This document shows positions 1 to 11,051 of a stretch of 64,000 bases of DNA, in pieces. Location of the stretch: the NCBI RefSeq assembly GCF_030867095.1, contig NC_081824.1:85890382-85954381 (forward strand), read 5' to 3'. Source of the stretch: Alligator mississippiensis (Eukaryota > Chordata > Crocodylia > Alligatoridae). The stretch's first letter is position 1; the number at the start of each line of letters is the position of its first letter. The position numbers were made by a program, and so were the translations under genes. A model generated the notes under the pieces. That model made no database searches and was not told the origin of the DNA. It worked only from the letters and a program-made list of their open reading frames with translations.

Positions 1-1461
1 TCCTCACTCCTCTACCCCGCAGCCCCAGGGACATCACCACTCTCCAACCCCGCCCCCCCCAACATCCCCTTGCCACCCCTCACCCACCTACACCCATGGA
101 ATGCACCCCCCCCAACTTACCTTGGACAGTGTTGGGGGCAGCAGGAACACCAAAGAGATGCTCTAGCCAAAACCAGAGCATCTCTTTTGGAGGACTGACT
201 CTGGGCATGGTCTTGAACCATGCCTTGCTCTGCTCTATTGCGGAGCATTTTTTTTTTAGAACACTGGATATCCAGAGGTCTAATTTTCTCCCCGTCCTGC
301 AATCTTGCAGCCCAGGGAATATTTTTTGTTCCCGCACGTGCCTGTTGCTCTGCCTCAGCGGGGTTTGAAGTGGGGCAAGAGGCACGTGTGTGCTCGTCGG
401 GATGCGCCCTACCAGACCAAAAGGTGGGGGTGAAAGATGCAATTAATCCTAACACTTTGGCAGCTGCTTATTTAGATAAACCTCTCAATTTCAATGATTT
501 CAGTAGAAATTTTGCCAAAGTAAGCTGGTCTAGATTTGGCTTCACATTGTAGCTTCATTATAGTCTGGTGATTTCAGTGGGAACCATGGAAATGAAATGC
601 TGGCAACCCTTGCAAATGTGTGCCCAAAGTCTGTCTCCATTGAAGTGGATGGGTGTCATGCCATTGATCTATTAAGCTAGGTATTAATCTAGTGGGAAAA
701 GGACTGTGCTTTAGAGAATGAGGAGTCTTTTTAGGGCTTTCTTGTAAGTAGTCATTTTGGAAAGAAAAAACAATGCTCAGTCCTTGGAACACACAGCTCT
801 TTGTCATAACAAGGTTTAATATTGTCCAATGAAACAAACTGTACATTAACTATAAATATTAGTCCATTCATTCTATCATTTGCAAGCACATGTAGAAAGG
901 CATATTTTTATAGGCATCTTCCCCCTCTAAGAAGTTCCTTTCCTTCTTTGTCTCTTCCATCTTGTAGACTCTCATAACAGTGAGAGTGAGCACCAAAGCA
1001 GACTGCTTTATGTATGCTACATATATTGATGGCTGCTATCTTCTGGCTCACAGGTACTTGATTTTTTTGGCTTGTTATTTTTTTCACTGACTCCTTGTTT
1101 CCATTACCTTGCATACAATGATGGATATTGAATGCATATCTGAACATATCAGCCAGAGACCTTCTATCCTGTGAACTGCATATTTTTAACAATCCATTTT
1201 GGCCTTTTGGCCCATGTCTTATTCATAATTAGAAGACAACTATATAATGACAAAAATACTTTTGAACAAAGTCTTTCCCCATATTCTTTAATCATACAAA
1301 TGATAAATCTGATTTGCCTCTTGCACTAGCTTCACACTGGTGCAGCTGGTGTAACATACTGAATTACATCAGTGTAAATGAGAAGGGAATCAGGTCAACC
1401 CTAGTTTAACCACTGGAACAAACATATAGGTAAGACATTACTCTCCAAGAAATAGAATATT
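1..1461. other. 3' flank of MCHR2, no gene seen
   Basis: No coding feature is supported here. Bases 1-560 are pyrimidine-rich and then mixed, with short open frames on both strands but no recognisable protein, so they are probably repeat-derived or non-coding. On the minus strand, downstream of the MCHR2 stop, a variant polyadenylation hexamer ATTAAA (plus-strand TTTAAT, 1287-1292) is the nearest candidate for the end of the transcript. I saw no canonical AATAAA in this stretch. The hexamer is only a candidate, since such AT-rich words are common. Confidence 0.4.
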
Positions 1462-1786
1462 CTAAAAGCTTGACTTCATTGTGTTTTCAATATTATTTAC
1501 TTCCCGTTCTGTCATCTTGACTTTGATGCTTGTGCACTGAGACAGACGTTTCTGGAAGTTCCCACTAAGCAGTATATAAAGGAAAGGGTTAATACTGCTG
1601 CTGGCATAGCTGAGGCAGATTGCAGAGTAATAGCTCACATAGAATGCCAGTGTTGGCTGAGAGATGCGCAGATTCACAAGCTGTATCACATGGTATGGGG
1701 CAGCACTTACAACAAACACTCCGACCAGCACAAGCACCATCTTGGTCAGTCTCATGACCCTTTGTCTTGGGATACCGGTGTTGTAA
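1462..1786 (-). CDS. MCHR2: MCHR2 terminal coding exon (TM6, TM7, C-tail)
   Basis: This is the last coding exon of the melanin-concentrating hormone receptor 2, a class A GPCR. The splice acceptor (TGTTTGTGTTGCAG) precedes 1786, and the TAG stop is at 1464-1462. It encodes about 107 residues starting [17 protein letters not shown]. These cover the end of intracellular loop 3, TM6 with [11 protein letters not shown] in place of the usual CWxP motif (mammalian MCHR2 is the same), extracellular loop 3, TM7 with [10 protein letters not shown] (the NPxxY position) and the helix-8 start GNFQKRL. The tail ends NTMKSSF, close to the mammalian NTLKSHF, and is about three residues longer. The entry phase matches the split Cys codon at the end of the exon at 3949-4068. 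I recalled the human protein from memory, but the match is near-continuous. Confidence 0.96.
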
Positions 1787-1922
1787 CTGCAACACAAACA
1801 TGAACTGGGCTAACTGTAAAATATCAGGTATTAAAAATAATGGAAAGGGAAATACAGATCAGTGAAAAGCAAGTACCATAGGTTAAATAAATTTGGGATG
1901 TAAGCAGGCACAAAAACCAGTA

Positions 1923-3090
1923 CAAGTTTCCCTTGATTTATGCAGGTTCTATTTATGCAAATTTACTCGTATGCGATGACCCTCTATATACCCGAAATTT
2001 GTTATATGCGAGGTAAATTCTCTCTTATGTGATCAGCATAAGCATGCTGCCCCTCCCCCAAGCAGGTAAGTCTGTGAGTTTGTGAGGGGAGGGGGCAAGG
2101 CCATGAGCGGAGGTTATTGGTGAGGAGAGTGGAAAGGGCTGTTGGGCCGGGGACCCATGGACTTACACCAGCCCGTGATCCAGTAGACCCAGGAGTGGAC
2201 AAAGCCAGCTACCTGCAGCCACTGGGGTTCTGCTTCCCCAGGGCACTGTGCCCCGAACCCCCAGGTGCAGCACAGCCCAGCGGCTGCAAGCAGGTGGCAT
2301 CCACTGTTCCCGGGGCTGCAGAACGGGTGGGTGGCAGCTTGGAGCAGGATGAGAGCAGGATGGGGCCAGTGGCCACTGCAGACTGGGGCTGGCAGTGGCA
2401 CTGGGTTCTGCCCAGTGTTCAGGGTAGGCCATGGCGATGGGAGTGGGGCTGCTGTCACCCCAAAATTTGCTGTAGTCTCCTCCCCCCCAGCACCACTGCT
2501 GAGCACTGGGAAGAGCCCCAGCCTGCAGCAGCTGCTGGCCTCAGCCTGTTTTTGTCCTGCTGCAGGCTGCCACCTACCCCTGCTGCAGCCCCAGGAGTGG
2601 TGGACACCACTGGCTTGCAGCCTCTGGGCTGCGGTGTGCCATGGGGTTTTGGGGCATGATGCCCATGGGAAGCGGAGCCCCAGGGGGTTCGGGACATGGT
2701 GCAAACCAGTGGCTGCAGGCAGCTGGCGTCAGCCACTCTTGGGGCCACTGCAGCAGGGGCTGTGGTGAGTGAGGAGAAGTGGAGCAGTGGGGTGAGTAGG
2801 GAGAAGGGTGAGTGGGGCTGCCACCTGCCCTGACTGCCAGGAAGAGCGCAGTGCTGCCCCTGCTGCAGTCCTTGGAGTGGCAGACGCTGCCTGCTTGCAG
2901 CTGCTGAGCTGCCCTGCCCACCTCACCCCACCCCACCCCTTCCCTAGCCCCAGCCTCACTCCCTCCCTCCCTCACCACCATAGGAATGCATCCCTCTCTG
3001 TTCCACTGTAAGCTGGGTTCGCTTTATGTGAATTCAATTTATGCGCTGTTCTCTGGGAACACATCTACCGCATAAATTGAGGGAAACCTG
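1923..3090. mobile_element. Tigger/pogo-like foldback element, non-autonomous
   Basis: The ends are inverted copies: CAAGTTTCCCTTGATTTATG at the left, and GGGAAACCTG at the right, which reads CAGGTTTCCCTCAATTTATG on the minus strand. Each end is flanked by TA (1921-1922 and 3091-3092), the target duplication used by Tc1/mariner/pogo elements. The similarity continues inward: a GC-rich block at about 2210-2350 is complementary to one at about 2560-2710, so the element is a long imperfect foldback. No transposase was seen; open frames inside are by-products of GC-rich repeats. It lies in the last MCHR2 intron. Confidence 0.8.
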
Positions 3091-3092
3091 TA

Positions 3093-3948
3093 ACTTTATT
3101 TTTATTTCAGTGGGCATTAATTGTCAGGGTTACATTTGATCCTAAAGATTCATTGATCCTAATGGTTCAGATAAATTGTGGAGTTTTCTATACACTAATG
3201 TGATGACAATTTGTTTGGGTCAGACTATAGTAGGCAGCTGCTGATCCTCTGTATCATGGTATGTGTGTAAGAGGTCTAATCAGGTACCTGATAAATCTGT
3301 CTGTTCAGAGTCCTGTGATCATCACCCCAGACCTTTGACACATATGCCTAGGCAAGAGTATGGAGGAGTGGAGGCTGCCCAAGACCTACCATTCCCCTTT
3401 TAGATTGATACAGAATCCAAAGGCCAGACTGAGTCTGGATATTCAGTGCCTCAATGGTTGTAGCTTCTGCCAGAGACAAACAGATAAGAACTGCTAGTTC
3501 TCGAGGTTGCAACATTGTGACATTTTATAGGAGTTACCCCGCCACAAGTAGCCTCACCACAGTGCCACCAAGCCATCCAGTTGGATGGATTTTACAGTCA
3601 GAATACGGTGAACCAAATAATAGAACAATTCTTATGTTGCAAATCACTTAGAAAGACCACAACAGGTCAGGATGTTTTTAATGCTATGGATTTCCCATTT
3701 GAAATCCCTGGGTTTATTTTGTGAATACTGTTTGCACACTTAAGAGTGCTAACATTGCATGGCAATCTGAGGCACCCTTGAAAGGATCCCCCGAGGCCCC
3801 CCAAGGCTCCCTAGGGTGCTGTGGCTCAGTGGAGTTTGGCTTGACAGTACCTCTGCCCTTGTGTGAATCTAAGCTTTGACCCATTGACCCAGTCTTTCCA
3901 TCACTGATCACAAAGCTGAATTATGAAATACTTTGAATGATACTTTAC
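3093..3948. other. MCHR2 last intron, no feature
   Basis: This is intronic sequence between the Tigger-like element and the TM5 exon. I saw no repeat family, coding exon or RNA gene here. Confidence 0.4.
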
Positions 3949-4068
3949 CATCCTGCTTTCTTGTTTTGCTGATACATTTCCCATGTGTAACACAAAATTA
4001 GAATGTAGCAAATAAATATTAGTGGTAAAGGAAAAAAGAAAGTTGTTTTGGTCAGATACAGTGTGTAC
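3949..4068 (-). CDS. MCHR2: MCHR2 TM5 exon (120 bp)
   Basis: This short internal exon was found by extending the receptor alignment. On the minus strand the acceptor TTTTATAG precedes 4068 and the donor GTAAAG follows 3949. It reads [20 protein letters not shown] and then [19 protein letters not shown]. The first base completes the Trp codon begun at 7371, and the last two bases begin a Cys codon completed at 1786. It encodes TM5, including the FFFPLPL proline region, and the start of intracellular loop 3 (WEMYQQNK). The length and both phases (2 in, 2 out) agree with the neighbouring exons, so the receptor frame is unbroken across this exon. Confidence 0.95.
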
Positions 4069-5025
4069 CTATAAAACAGACAGAAGAGACAATGTGGTTA
4101 CACATATATCTTATAAGTTATGATTATCTTAGCAATAAACATATTTATTCATATTCATATTAGGAATTATGCACCCAGAGCTACAAATGAAATCAATGGG
4201 AGCTGACAGTGTCCAGCATTTTTCAAAATAAACTCAAAAGTTGCTTAAGCTAGGCTCTCAAAAGTAGGCATGCAACTTTAGAGGCTTCTGAACAGTTTGA
4301 TCAGAACATATTTATAAAATAAAACACAAAATATATATTTACAGGTCATATACTTTGGGCATAATTCTGAATGAACCTAGAACAGATAGTTATAAACTGA
4401 GTAAAATAAAGTATTCAGTATTGATTTAACAGTCTGGTGACTCGCAATGATAAAATTCCCACCAAGTTCTATTATTACTACTGCTTCTGCCATTATTACT
4501 ACCACCAAAGCTATCACATTGGACTGAGAGGCAGGTCTGAAAATCCTGATCTTTAATAATATATTTCACAGACAATTCATAAGAACAATAGGAACGTAGG
4601 GCTGGAAGGGACCTCAAGAGATAATCAGGTTCAATCCCACTTTGAGGCATGATTAAGCAGACACAGGCCATTATTGATAGATATTTGTGTAACATTCTTA
4701 AAAACCTCCAGTGAAAGGAATTCCACAGCCCTCTTAGGCAGCCTATTTCCCTTGCATTTCAATCCTTATAGTTAAGAGGTCTTTCCGGGTACTGTACCAA
4801 AATCTCTGTCTGCAAAGTAAGCCAATTACTTCTTGCTCTGCATCAAGGACCACTAATTGCTACCCTCTTAAAGCCTGTTAAATGTTTGTAGACTGTTATC
4901 ATGCTTCCCTTCCAAGTCTTTTCTTTTCTAGTGAAAATAAAATCAAGCCCCTTCAGAGGTCTTATATTTTAAACATTTGATAATACTTGTTTTTTTTTCT
5001 TTTGGATTCTTCAATTTGCTTACAA

Positions 5026-5322
5026 CTTCTTTAGAGTTTGAGACCCAAAGTATGGCCCACAGGCTGGATCTGGCCCTTGGAGCCAATTTATCTAGTAGGG
5101 GTGAGGGACTGATGGCATTTCTTCAGCGGGGGGACTTGGCACGTGAAGCAACTGAGCCATGGGTAGAAGCAGTGGCATTAACACTGTGGGGAGGGAAATG
5201 GTGATTGTGGCTGTGGCTGCAGACTAGAGGCAGCACCATGGGCTGGGTTAGAGGAGGCCTGTGTTCAGAGATAAGCTCTGTTATAGTGGCCCCCTGCTGC
5301 AAAAAGCTGCTGACCCCTTCTG
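5026..5322. mobile_element. hAT-like non-autonomous element inside CR1
   Basis: This block interrupts the CR1 at 4575-6720. It carries the typical hAT-MITE wording 'TATGGCCCACAGGCTGGATC' near 5052 and ends near 5320 with GCTGCTGACCCCTTCTG, which reversed resembles the CAGGGGTCAGCA end of this group. I did not resolve the target duplication, so both ends are approximate. Confidence 0.45.
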
Positions 5323-5917
5323 TATGAGGAGTAAGCAGTCCTAAATAGAATGAAATAATTACCTTCTTCGTAATATGCTCCATATTTTCTGGAAATGGTA
5401 GTATGCTGCTGATTCATGTTCATTTTGTTGTCCACTGTAACTACCAGATTGGGGTTTTTTTTCTGATGTTCCCTTGCCTAGCTACTTATTTGTTATTATC
5501 AAGGTATAATTGCATTTTTTTCTTCTTCAGTTTTGTTTTATTGATTTCAGACCATTTATCCAACTTAACAAGATTATTTTGAATTTTAATTCTACCCTTT
5601 AAAATACTGGTAACCACTCCCACCTTGGATTCATCAGCAACTTTGATAAGTATACTTTCTATTCCATCATTTAGTAATAAGGAAAATGATTCCTGAACAG
5701 AACCCTGCTCACCCTTGCTTGATATGATCTCTCAGAATGACCAAGTTTTGTTATGTGGGACTGTAAATCGTACTCAAGTCAAGATAGATCACATCTCCTG
5801 ATTCATCCTTATCCAATAGACCAGCTAACCAGTCAAAGAAAGACATTAGATTGTTTCGACATGATTTGTTCTTGGAAAATTTAGGATGGCTGTATCACAT
5901 TATTACCTTCTAAGGAC

Positions 5918-6222
5918 AAGTCTATACTGTGGTTGTGATGTATCCCAGAGAGGACAGCCCAACCATACCCAGTCTATCTGCTACTACACACCCACTCCAA
6001 ACTAAAAAAATACATTGGTGAAGATGCTCTGGAGTCTTCTTCTGCAGCTGCTGTCAAGCCATCAATATCTGCTGTATTTGAGTGCTGCTACTGGGATGAT
6101 TCTGGAAAGTCCTCAGTGGTGTATTTCTGAGTTTGGAATATAATGGGCAGGAGCTTTAAACGAGGCGTGCTTGAGGCTACCCCGACTGGGATATGCCACT
6201 ACTGTGGTGTAAACATACCCAC
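5918..6222. mobile_element. Short TIR element inserted in CR1
   Basis: It begins GGACAAGTCTATACTG and ends with GTAAACATACCCACAG, whose reverse complement resembles the start. This belongs to the same general class as the other elements here whose ends read GGGxxxGTCTAxAC. CR1 sequence resumes on the right side. The boundaries are approximate. Confidence 0.45.
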
Positions 6223-7140
6223 AGTGCTTACAAATGTGATTGTTCAATCTACTTAAATATCTGTCCGGCTGTTGAAGTTAGGTTGGTAGGTCTGTAATTC
6301 AGTAGTGTGAATTACAGACCTTCCCCCCCTCCTTAAAAATAGGTACCATTTCTGTCCATCTCCACTCCTCTGGGACCTTACCTTTTTGAGTTCACATAGA
6401 TAATCACTAAAAAGTCCTTGGTTAGTTCCCTGAATAATTTAAAGTGAATTCTATCAGGTCCTAGCAACTTGAATACATCAAAGTTACTGACGTATTTTTA
6501 GCTGCATTCTATCTGTTCTGATTTGTGTTTCAAACCTCTTGCTTATTAATATAATTAATTGCTCACAATTAACAACCCCCTATTTTTGTTGTTGTTGTTG
6601 TGAAGACTGAAGCAATGAGTATTTGTTTTCCTGGTTTGACCAGTTCTCTTTCTTTCTCTGTTAAGAAATAGCTTTTCTTATTTTTATGTTCCTGCTTAGT
6701 TGTAATTCATCTAGCATGTTCCAATTCCACAAATGAGACAGGAACCTGTAGACTAGGCTCCCAGACCTGGGAGGATCAGGTATGTATTATGAAGAATACA
6801 AGCTATTATTTTTTCATCACCCATATTCTCAAACTAGCAGAGTGCGGTTAGTGATCATGGGGCATGTTTGTAGAAAAAAACAGTTGCCTAGTTCCAACCA
6901 AAGGATAAGTACATGAGGTCAAGCCTTCAGCTCATGTTCAGCTCCATTGAATTTCATAGTGCTGAAGGCATAAATAGTAATTATAAAATCCAAGAGTGCT
7001 TTAGAGGCCATGGTGTCCTGAAAAGCTAAGTAAAAGATCAAAGTTTACCTCATGCTTCCACTCTTGTCAGGGGATAGTAATACTGCAGACAAATTGGGTC
7101 AGACCTTCAAAGGATATAAATCAGAACTGAAATCAACAGT

Positions 7141-7312
7141 GGGCATGTCTATATGTGTCCCTGACTGTGCAGTACCCACATAGTTTTCGACCCTACTCCC
7201 CAGCAGCTGTAGCATCACAGTTGGTACCCACTGATGCTATGTCACTGTAGCAACAAGCTACATTGCCATAGCTCATTGCTACAGTGACATAGCATTTCAT
7301 GTAGATGTGCCC
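7141..7312. mobile_element. TIR MITE, family GGGCATGTCTACAC
   Basis: This is a 172-bp element beginning GGGCATGTCTATATG and ending CATGTAGATGTGCCC, with internal complementarity (CACTGTAGCAACAAGCTAC followed by TTGCTACAGTGACATAG). It is flanked on both sides by the trinucleotide AGT (7138-7140 and 7313-7315). A 3-bp duplication suggests PIF/Harbinger-type movement, which is an inference. It lies about 60 bp from an MCHR2 exon. Confidence 0.65.
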
Positions 7313-7370
7313 AGTATCACCCTAATTTACATGAGGGGACTATCTGGAGCACTGTATTTTAAAATCTTAC

Positions 7371-7565
7371 CAAAGTACGTGGTCAGGTGATGTTAAATCA
7401 AAAGCACAACTTTCCAAACCATCTTTGAATTTGATTACTTTTGTGTAGACCCATGCAGGAAATACCAGAATAAGAGAAGCTATCCAAAGGCATAAATTGA
7501 CTCGAATGGTCTTAGATATTGTTCTCAGGTGGGTGAGGCGAAATGGTTGGACAAGAGCCAAGTAT
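7371..7565 (-). CDS. MCHR2: MCHR2 exon: end of TM3, TM4, ECL2
   Basis: This internal exon of 195 bp has an acceptor (TTTTTATAG) before 7565 and a donor (GTAAGATTTT) after 7371. Its first base completes the Arg of the DRY box, so the joined reading is [20 protein letters not shown]. It then runs through TM4 ([20 protein letters not shown]) into extracellular loop 2 ([20 protein letters not shown]). The ESCAF cysteine is the partner expected for the TM3 disulfide. It ends in a split Trp codon completed by the exon at 4068. Identity to mammalian MCHR2 is high throughout, with no break. Confidence 0.96.
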
Positions 7566-8464
7566 CTATAAAAACAGGTAAAAGAACAAAATTATGGAAA
7601 AACGATAGAATTCTCATGTTGTGGTTCCTAAAATAATGAATAAATAAAATAACCAACCAAAGCTACATTTCAAAAGTTGTCAGTTGCTACACACAGGAGG
7701 AAAACATTCTGTCAGTCTTTTATTCAAGTAGTGCTTTTACGAACCCACAAGGGCAGTTATGATTTAAGCTTTGCCCCCAATGTCCTTTAATAGTTCTTAC
7801 ACAACTTTTTCATAAGCTGTGGATCTGAAGGAAGTAGATTTCAGAAGTCATCTGTATAAGGAGTTAGCAAAGACAAAAACCTTGAATTGGTTCTTGGAAG
7901 GCCATGGAACTATAAAATTTCATCACAGACTGTCATTTTGCAATATAATTAAAAGATGCCATGGCATATCTGAATGATAGATTTGTTAAACCAGTGGTTT
8001 ATAGAATGTTAAGGCATCTACTATCAACATGGCCAATGAAATAGAATCAGAACAATTCAGGGTTTACAGACCAAAAAGTAACTTTCAGTTATCTACAGTT
8101 TTATTAAATTCAAATGCAATTTCATGACCTGTGTATGCCATAAAATGTTAAAGGTAACTTTTTTATATCAGCTCAAAGTAGATTAAAGTTGGTAATCTGT
8201 TAGCTGAAATACTGAAAATTAAACACAACAATTCATATAGCCACAAATCTGACTTTTAAATTTTTTTTTCTAGGAATATCACAGGGGTATCTGTGTGATG
8301 GGCATTAAAGTGTATTGAATTTGACATCCTTTTTTAATTCCAGTTATGTACAGTCTATTACTAGCATGGCAGCTTGGTTCACATATAAATGTTTTGTTTT
8401 GTGGAGAATGCATTGTAATGTGCAGGGAAATTCCATTTTGTTGGTGAAAAATATAAGGTTAAGG
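7566..8464. other. MCHR2 intron, no feature
   Basis: This is AT-rich intronic sequence without a recognised gene, RNA or repeat family. Confidence 0.4.
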
Positions 8465-9305
8465 ACAAGAAATGCAAAACTTGCCAACACATCTCTACCA
8501 CACCCACAATAACTACACCCCACAACAAAGCCATCATCATTCCTGGATCTTGCACTTGCACCTCCAGAAATGTAATATATCTCATCCAGTGCACCAAATG
8601 CCTTGACAGAAAATATGTAGGAGAAACCAAACAACAACTGCATACCAGAATGAACACACACCGAAAATCTATTAAAGACAAGAATACCCAACTATCTGTG
8701 GGAGCACGCTTCTCACAAGACAATCATTCTCTCCAATCTCTCAGTTCTAATCCTCAAAGGGAACTTACAAAACACCTTTCGTAGATGAGCCCACAAACTT
8801 CACTTCATAAATCTAGTTCATACAAATAATCATGGACTCAATATAGACATTGGATTTATGACACATTACAACCTGCCTGACATCTGATTCACCAGGTACC
8901 TGCCAGACCTGACCTCTTACACTTTCTCCCCCTGTCCCTTTTTTCCCTCCCCTCCCCTCCCCTCCATTTCTTCCCTTTGTCTTCCTAATTTCCAGCTATT
9001 TCCTTTTGTATAGACAGTCTCTTTACTGTAGAGTCTCCCTTACTCACCTTTGGCTTTTTGCACCCCACCCCACCACTTTCTTCCCCCTCCCTTCCCTGCT
9101 CTACCTTTTATTTTCCTAATTTCTACCTATTTACATTTTCACTGACATTCTGTCACACTTTTAGCTTCTCTCATTCCTTGGAGCCTCAGAACAGCAAAGA
9201 CTTCTTATGCCTGAAGAAGAATGATTACACCTGAAAGCTTGCTAAGAACTTTCTTCCAACTAAGTGGGTCTAATAAAAGATATCACATCTACTTAAAGAA
9301 CCCTG
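8465..9305 (+). mobile_element. Penelope-like element 3' fragment with GIY-YIG domain
   Basis: Plus-strand translation from about 8470 gives KCKTCQHIS and later SCTCTSRNVIYLIQCTKC (8549-8602), then RKYVGETKQQLHTRMNTHRK. This is the Cys-rich linker plus GIY-YIG endonuclease domain typical of the C-terminus of Penelope-like retroelements (YLI...YVGET...R). The open frame ends near 8780. A pyrimidine-rich 3' stretch follows, then a tail with CTGAAGAAG, CCTGAAAGCTTGC and TCTAATAAAAGATATCA (9211-9305). No reverse transcriptase portion is present, so this is a 5'-truncated copy. A related tail occurs in reverse at 32425-32560. Confidence 0.75.
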
Positions 9306-9334
9306 CCCGCCTAAGGCTAAGTTCTACATTTTGT

Positions 9335-10512
9335 GGGTGCATCTATGCAAGACACAAAGTAGCATAGTTTGCTATGCAGTAAGCATATGTGTCTACACAT
9401 GCACATACTTACTCTTCAGTGAACCTTGCTAATAGTGAGTAAATTTGGTACCTGCAAATGCAAGAAGCAAATTTACTCATGAGTAGCTACTGTGCAGTAA
9501 TGCTTGTGTAGATGCCTGACCAGGAGCAAATCTGCTCCCAGTCAGCCAGCCACCAGGAGGCAAGAGATTTCTTCCTGCCCCCGGGACCTGCCTGCTGCTG
9601 GGGCAGGGTCCACCACCAGATCCCAGGCAGGGACTACATCTTCCTGCCCCAGCAGCTGGCAGTTCCAAGCCTCACACTCTGAGATTGCTATCAGGGAGTG
9701 GGGGATGGGAGATCCTTATCTCCCAGTACCAGCTCCATGTTTGCCGGGTTCAGGCTGGGAGATAAGGATCTCCCAGCCTTGGACTTGATGTTGTGATGCT
9801 GGTGCTGGAAGCTTGTTCCCCACCCAGTTCCATGCACGCAGAGCTGAGCAGGGAACAGGTTCCCCAGCTTGTTCCCCAACCAGCTCTGTGCTTGTGGAGC
9901 TGAGAGGGGAACAGGCTCTTCAGGCCCCACCCTGTGAGCATGGAGTGAAAGATAGGAACTGTCTAGGTTACAGGCAGGTCCTATCCCCCTGCCCCATCTG
10001 CCAGTGGGGCAGCTAGTAGTGAGCCCCCATCTGGATAGGGAATCCCCACCCAGCCAGAGGCTCACTGCTAGCTGCCCCACTGGTGGATCGGGGCAGTGAG
10101 CTGGGACCTGCCCCTCCCCTGCAGGTCTTTCAAAGTCCCCTGCCCTGATCTGGGAGCCAGGGTTGGGAGCTCCCTGCTGCTGGGGAAAGGGAGGATTGTC
10201 CCTGCCCTGGCAGAAGACAGCTTAGCCAGGGGCAGGGAACAATGTCCCAGCCCTGGCCAGGAGACAGCTGTCTCCTGGCCTGGTGCTCCCTGCCAGCCCC
10301 TGGCTTAGCACCCAGGGGGAGTCTTGAGCTCCCCTTGGTGGCAGCAGGGGTCCATTGTAGGGCCATAGGAAGTGGAAGCAGTTTGCTGCTAGGAGAAGCA
10401 AATCTTCTCCCAGTTCCCTGCATGTGTAGACACCTGTCTGGGAGGGGTTACTCATGCGTAGTTTACTCACATGTAAACTGATTTTGCATCAAATGCATGT
10501 GTAGACATGCCC
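9335..10512. mobile_element. 1.2-kb TIR element, GGGTGCATCTA family
   Basis: The left end is GGGTGCATCTATGC and the right end is GTGTAGACATGCCC, imperfect inverted repeats. They are flanked by TGT on both sides (9332-9334 and 10513-10515). The interior is GC-rich with short inverted segments (e.g. GAGATAAGGATCTCCCAG near 9760). It shares the palindromic word GAGACAGCTGTCTCCTGG with the element at 39662-40228, so the two are one family. No transposase was seen. The frames inside have low-complexity translations. Confidence 0.65.
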
Positions 10513-10682
10513 TGTCTGCACCTTTTCCACACCATGCAAGCAGGATCCAAAAAACTGAGTCAGACATAGACATGGACAAAATGAATAGAATACAAATACA
10601 GACCTGTTATGTGAAGGTGGTATAAAGCTCCTATTTACATTGCCCTGAATCCTGGTTTTGTTTAATGCATGTCATGCTCACT

Positions 10683-10934
10683 GGGTACGTCTGCACGAGA
10701 TGCTAACTGTGCAATAGCCTAATAACACTGCACAGTAGCGTGCCAGGCAAAAACCATGCTAATACACTACTGTGCAGTAGTATTAGGTTAGTGCGCAGTA
10801 TCATTAAAAACCTGTGTGCTGGCACTACTGCAAAGTAGCATGAGTTAAGGCACATTGATTTAGTACTTGATTAACCAAGTAGTAAACATAATGCATGGTA
10901 ACTACGGCACATTAATGAATGTGTAGATATGCCT
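10683..10934. mobile_element. TIR MITE, GGGTACGTCTGCAC family
   Basis: The left end is GGGTACGTCTGCACGAG and the right end reads GTGTAGATATGCC. Flanking trinucleotides are ACT and GCT, so the duplication is imperfect. The interior is rich in CACTACTGTGCAGTAG-type short palindromes. The right part (GGCACATTAATGAATGTGTA) is also found, diverged, at about 30650-30682. Confidence 0.55.
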
Positions 10935-10944
10935 GCTGTTCTTC

Positions 10945-11050
10945 TTTTATGAGGAAAAGGTGAAAGAGCTAAGATTAGTTAGTCTGGAAAAGAGAAGACT
11001 GATGGGGCATTTGATAATAGTCTTCAAATCCATGAAGGGCAATTGGTATT
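10945..11050 (+). mobile_element. CR1 fragment
   Basis: The block reads GAGGAAAAGGTGAAAGAGCT and continues with AGTCTGGAAAAGAGAAGACT and TTTGATAATAGTCTTCAAAT. This is the conserved stretch near the 3' end of CR1 LINEs in plus orientation. It abuts the inverted LINE piece that begins at about 11052. Confidence 0.65.
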
Positions 11051-11051
11051 C

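Larger units (their letters stand above)
4575..6720 (-). mobile_element. Old CR1/L3-type LINE, 3' part, interrupted
   Basis: The left end has the CR1 3' signature read in reverse (GGGCTGGAAGGGACCTCAAG near 4600). Further right are reverse-orientation RT-region blocks, for example CACCTTGGATTCATCAGCAA near 5620 and wording around 5800-5900 and 6270-6500 that matches CR1 relatives. The recognisable pieces are about 4575-4975, 5335-5917 and 6223-6720. Two later insertions split it, one hAT-like and one short TIR element. It is heavily diverged with no long open frame. Confidence 0.7.

Noticed and set aside
2114-2768. Overlapping open frames of 135-196 residues on both strands
   Set aside because: They are by-products of the inverted GC-rich core of the 1923-3090 element; no family resemblance.
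8344-8723. Minus-strand frames of 114-115 residues
   Set aside because: They are antisense to the Penelope-like GIY-YIG region, which explains their openness.
9477-10481. Cluster of short frames on both strands suggesting a gene
   Set aside because: All lie inside the TIR element at 9335-10512, whose interior is shared in pieces with 39662-40228.
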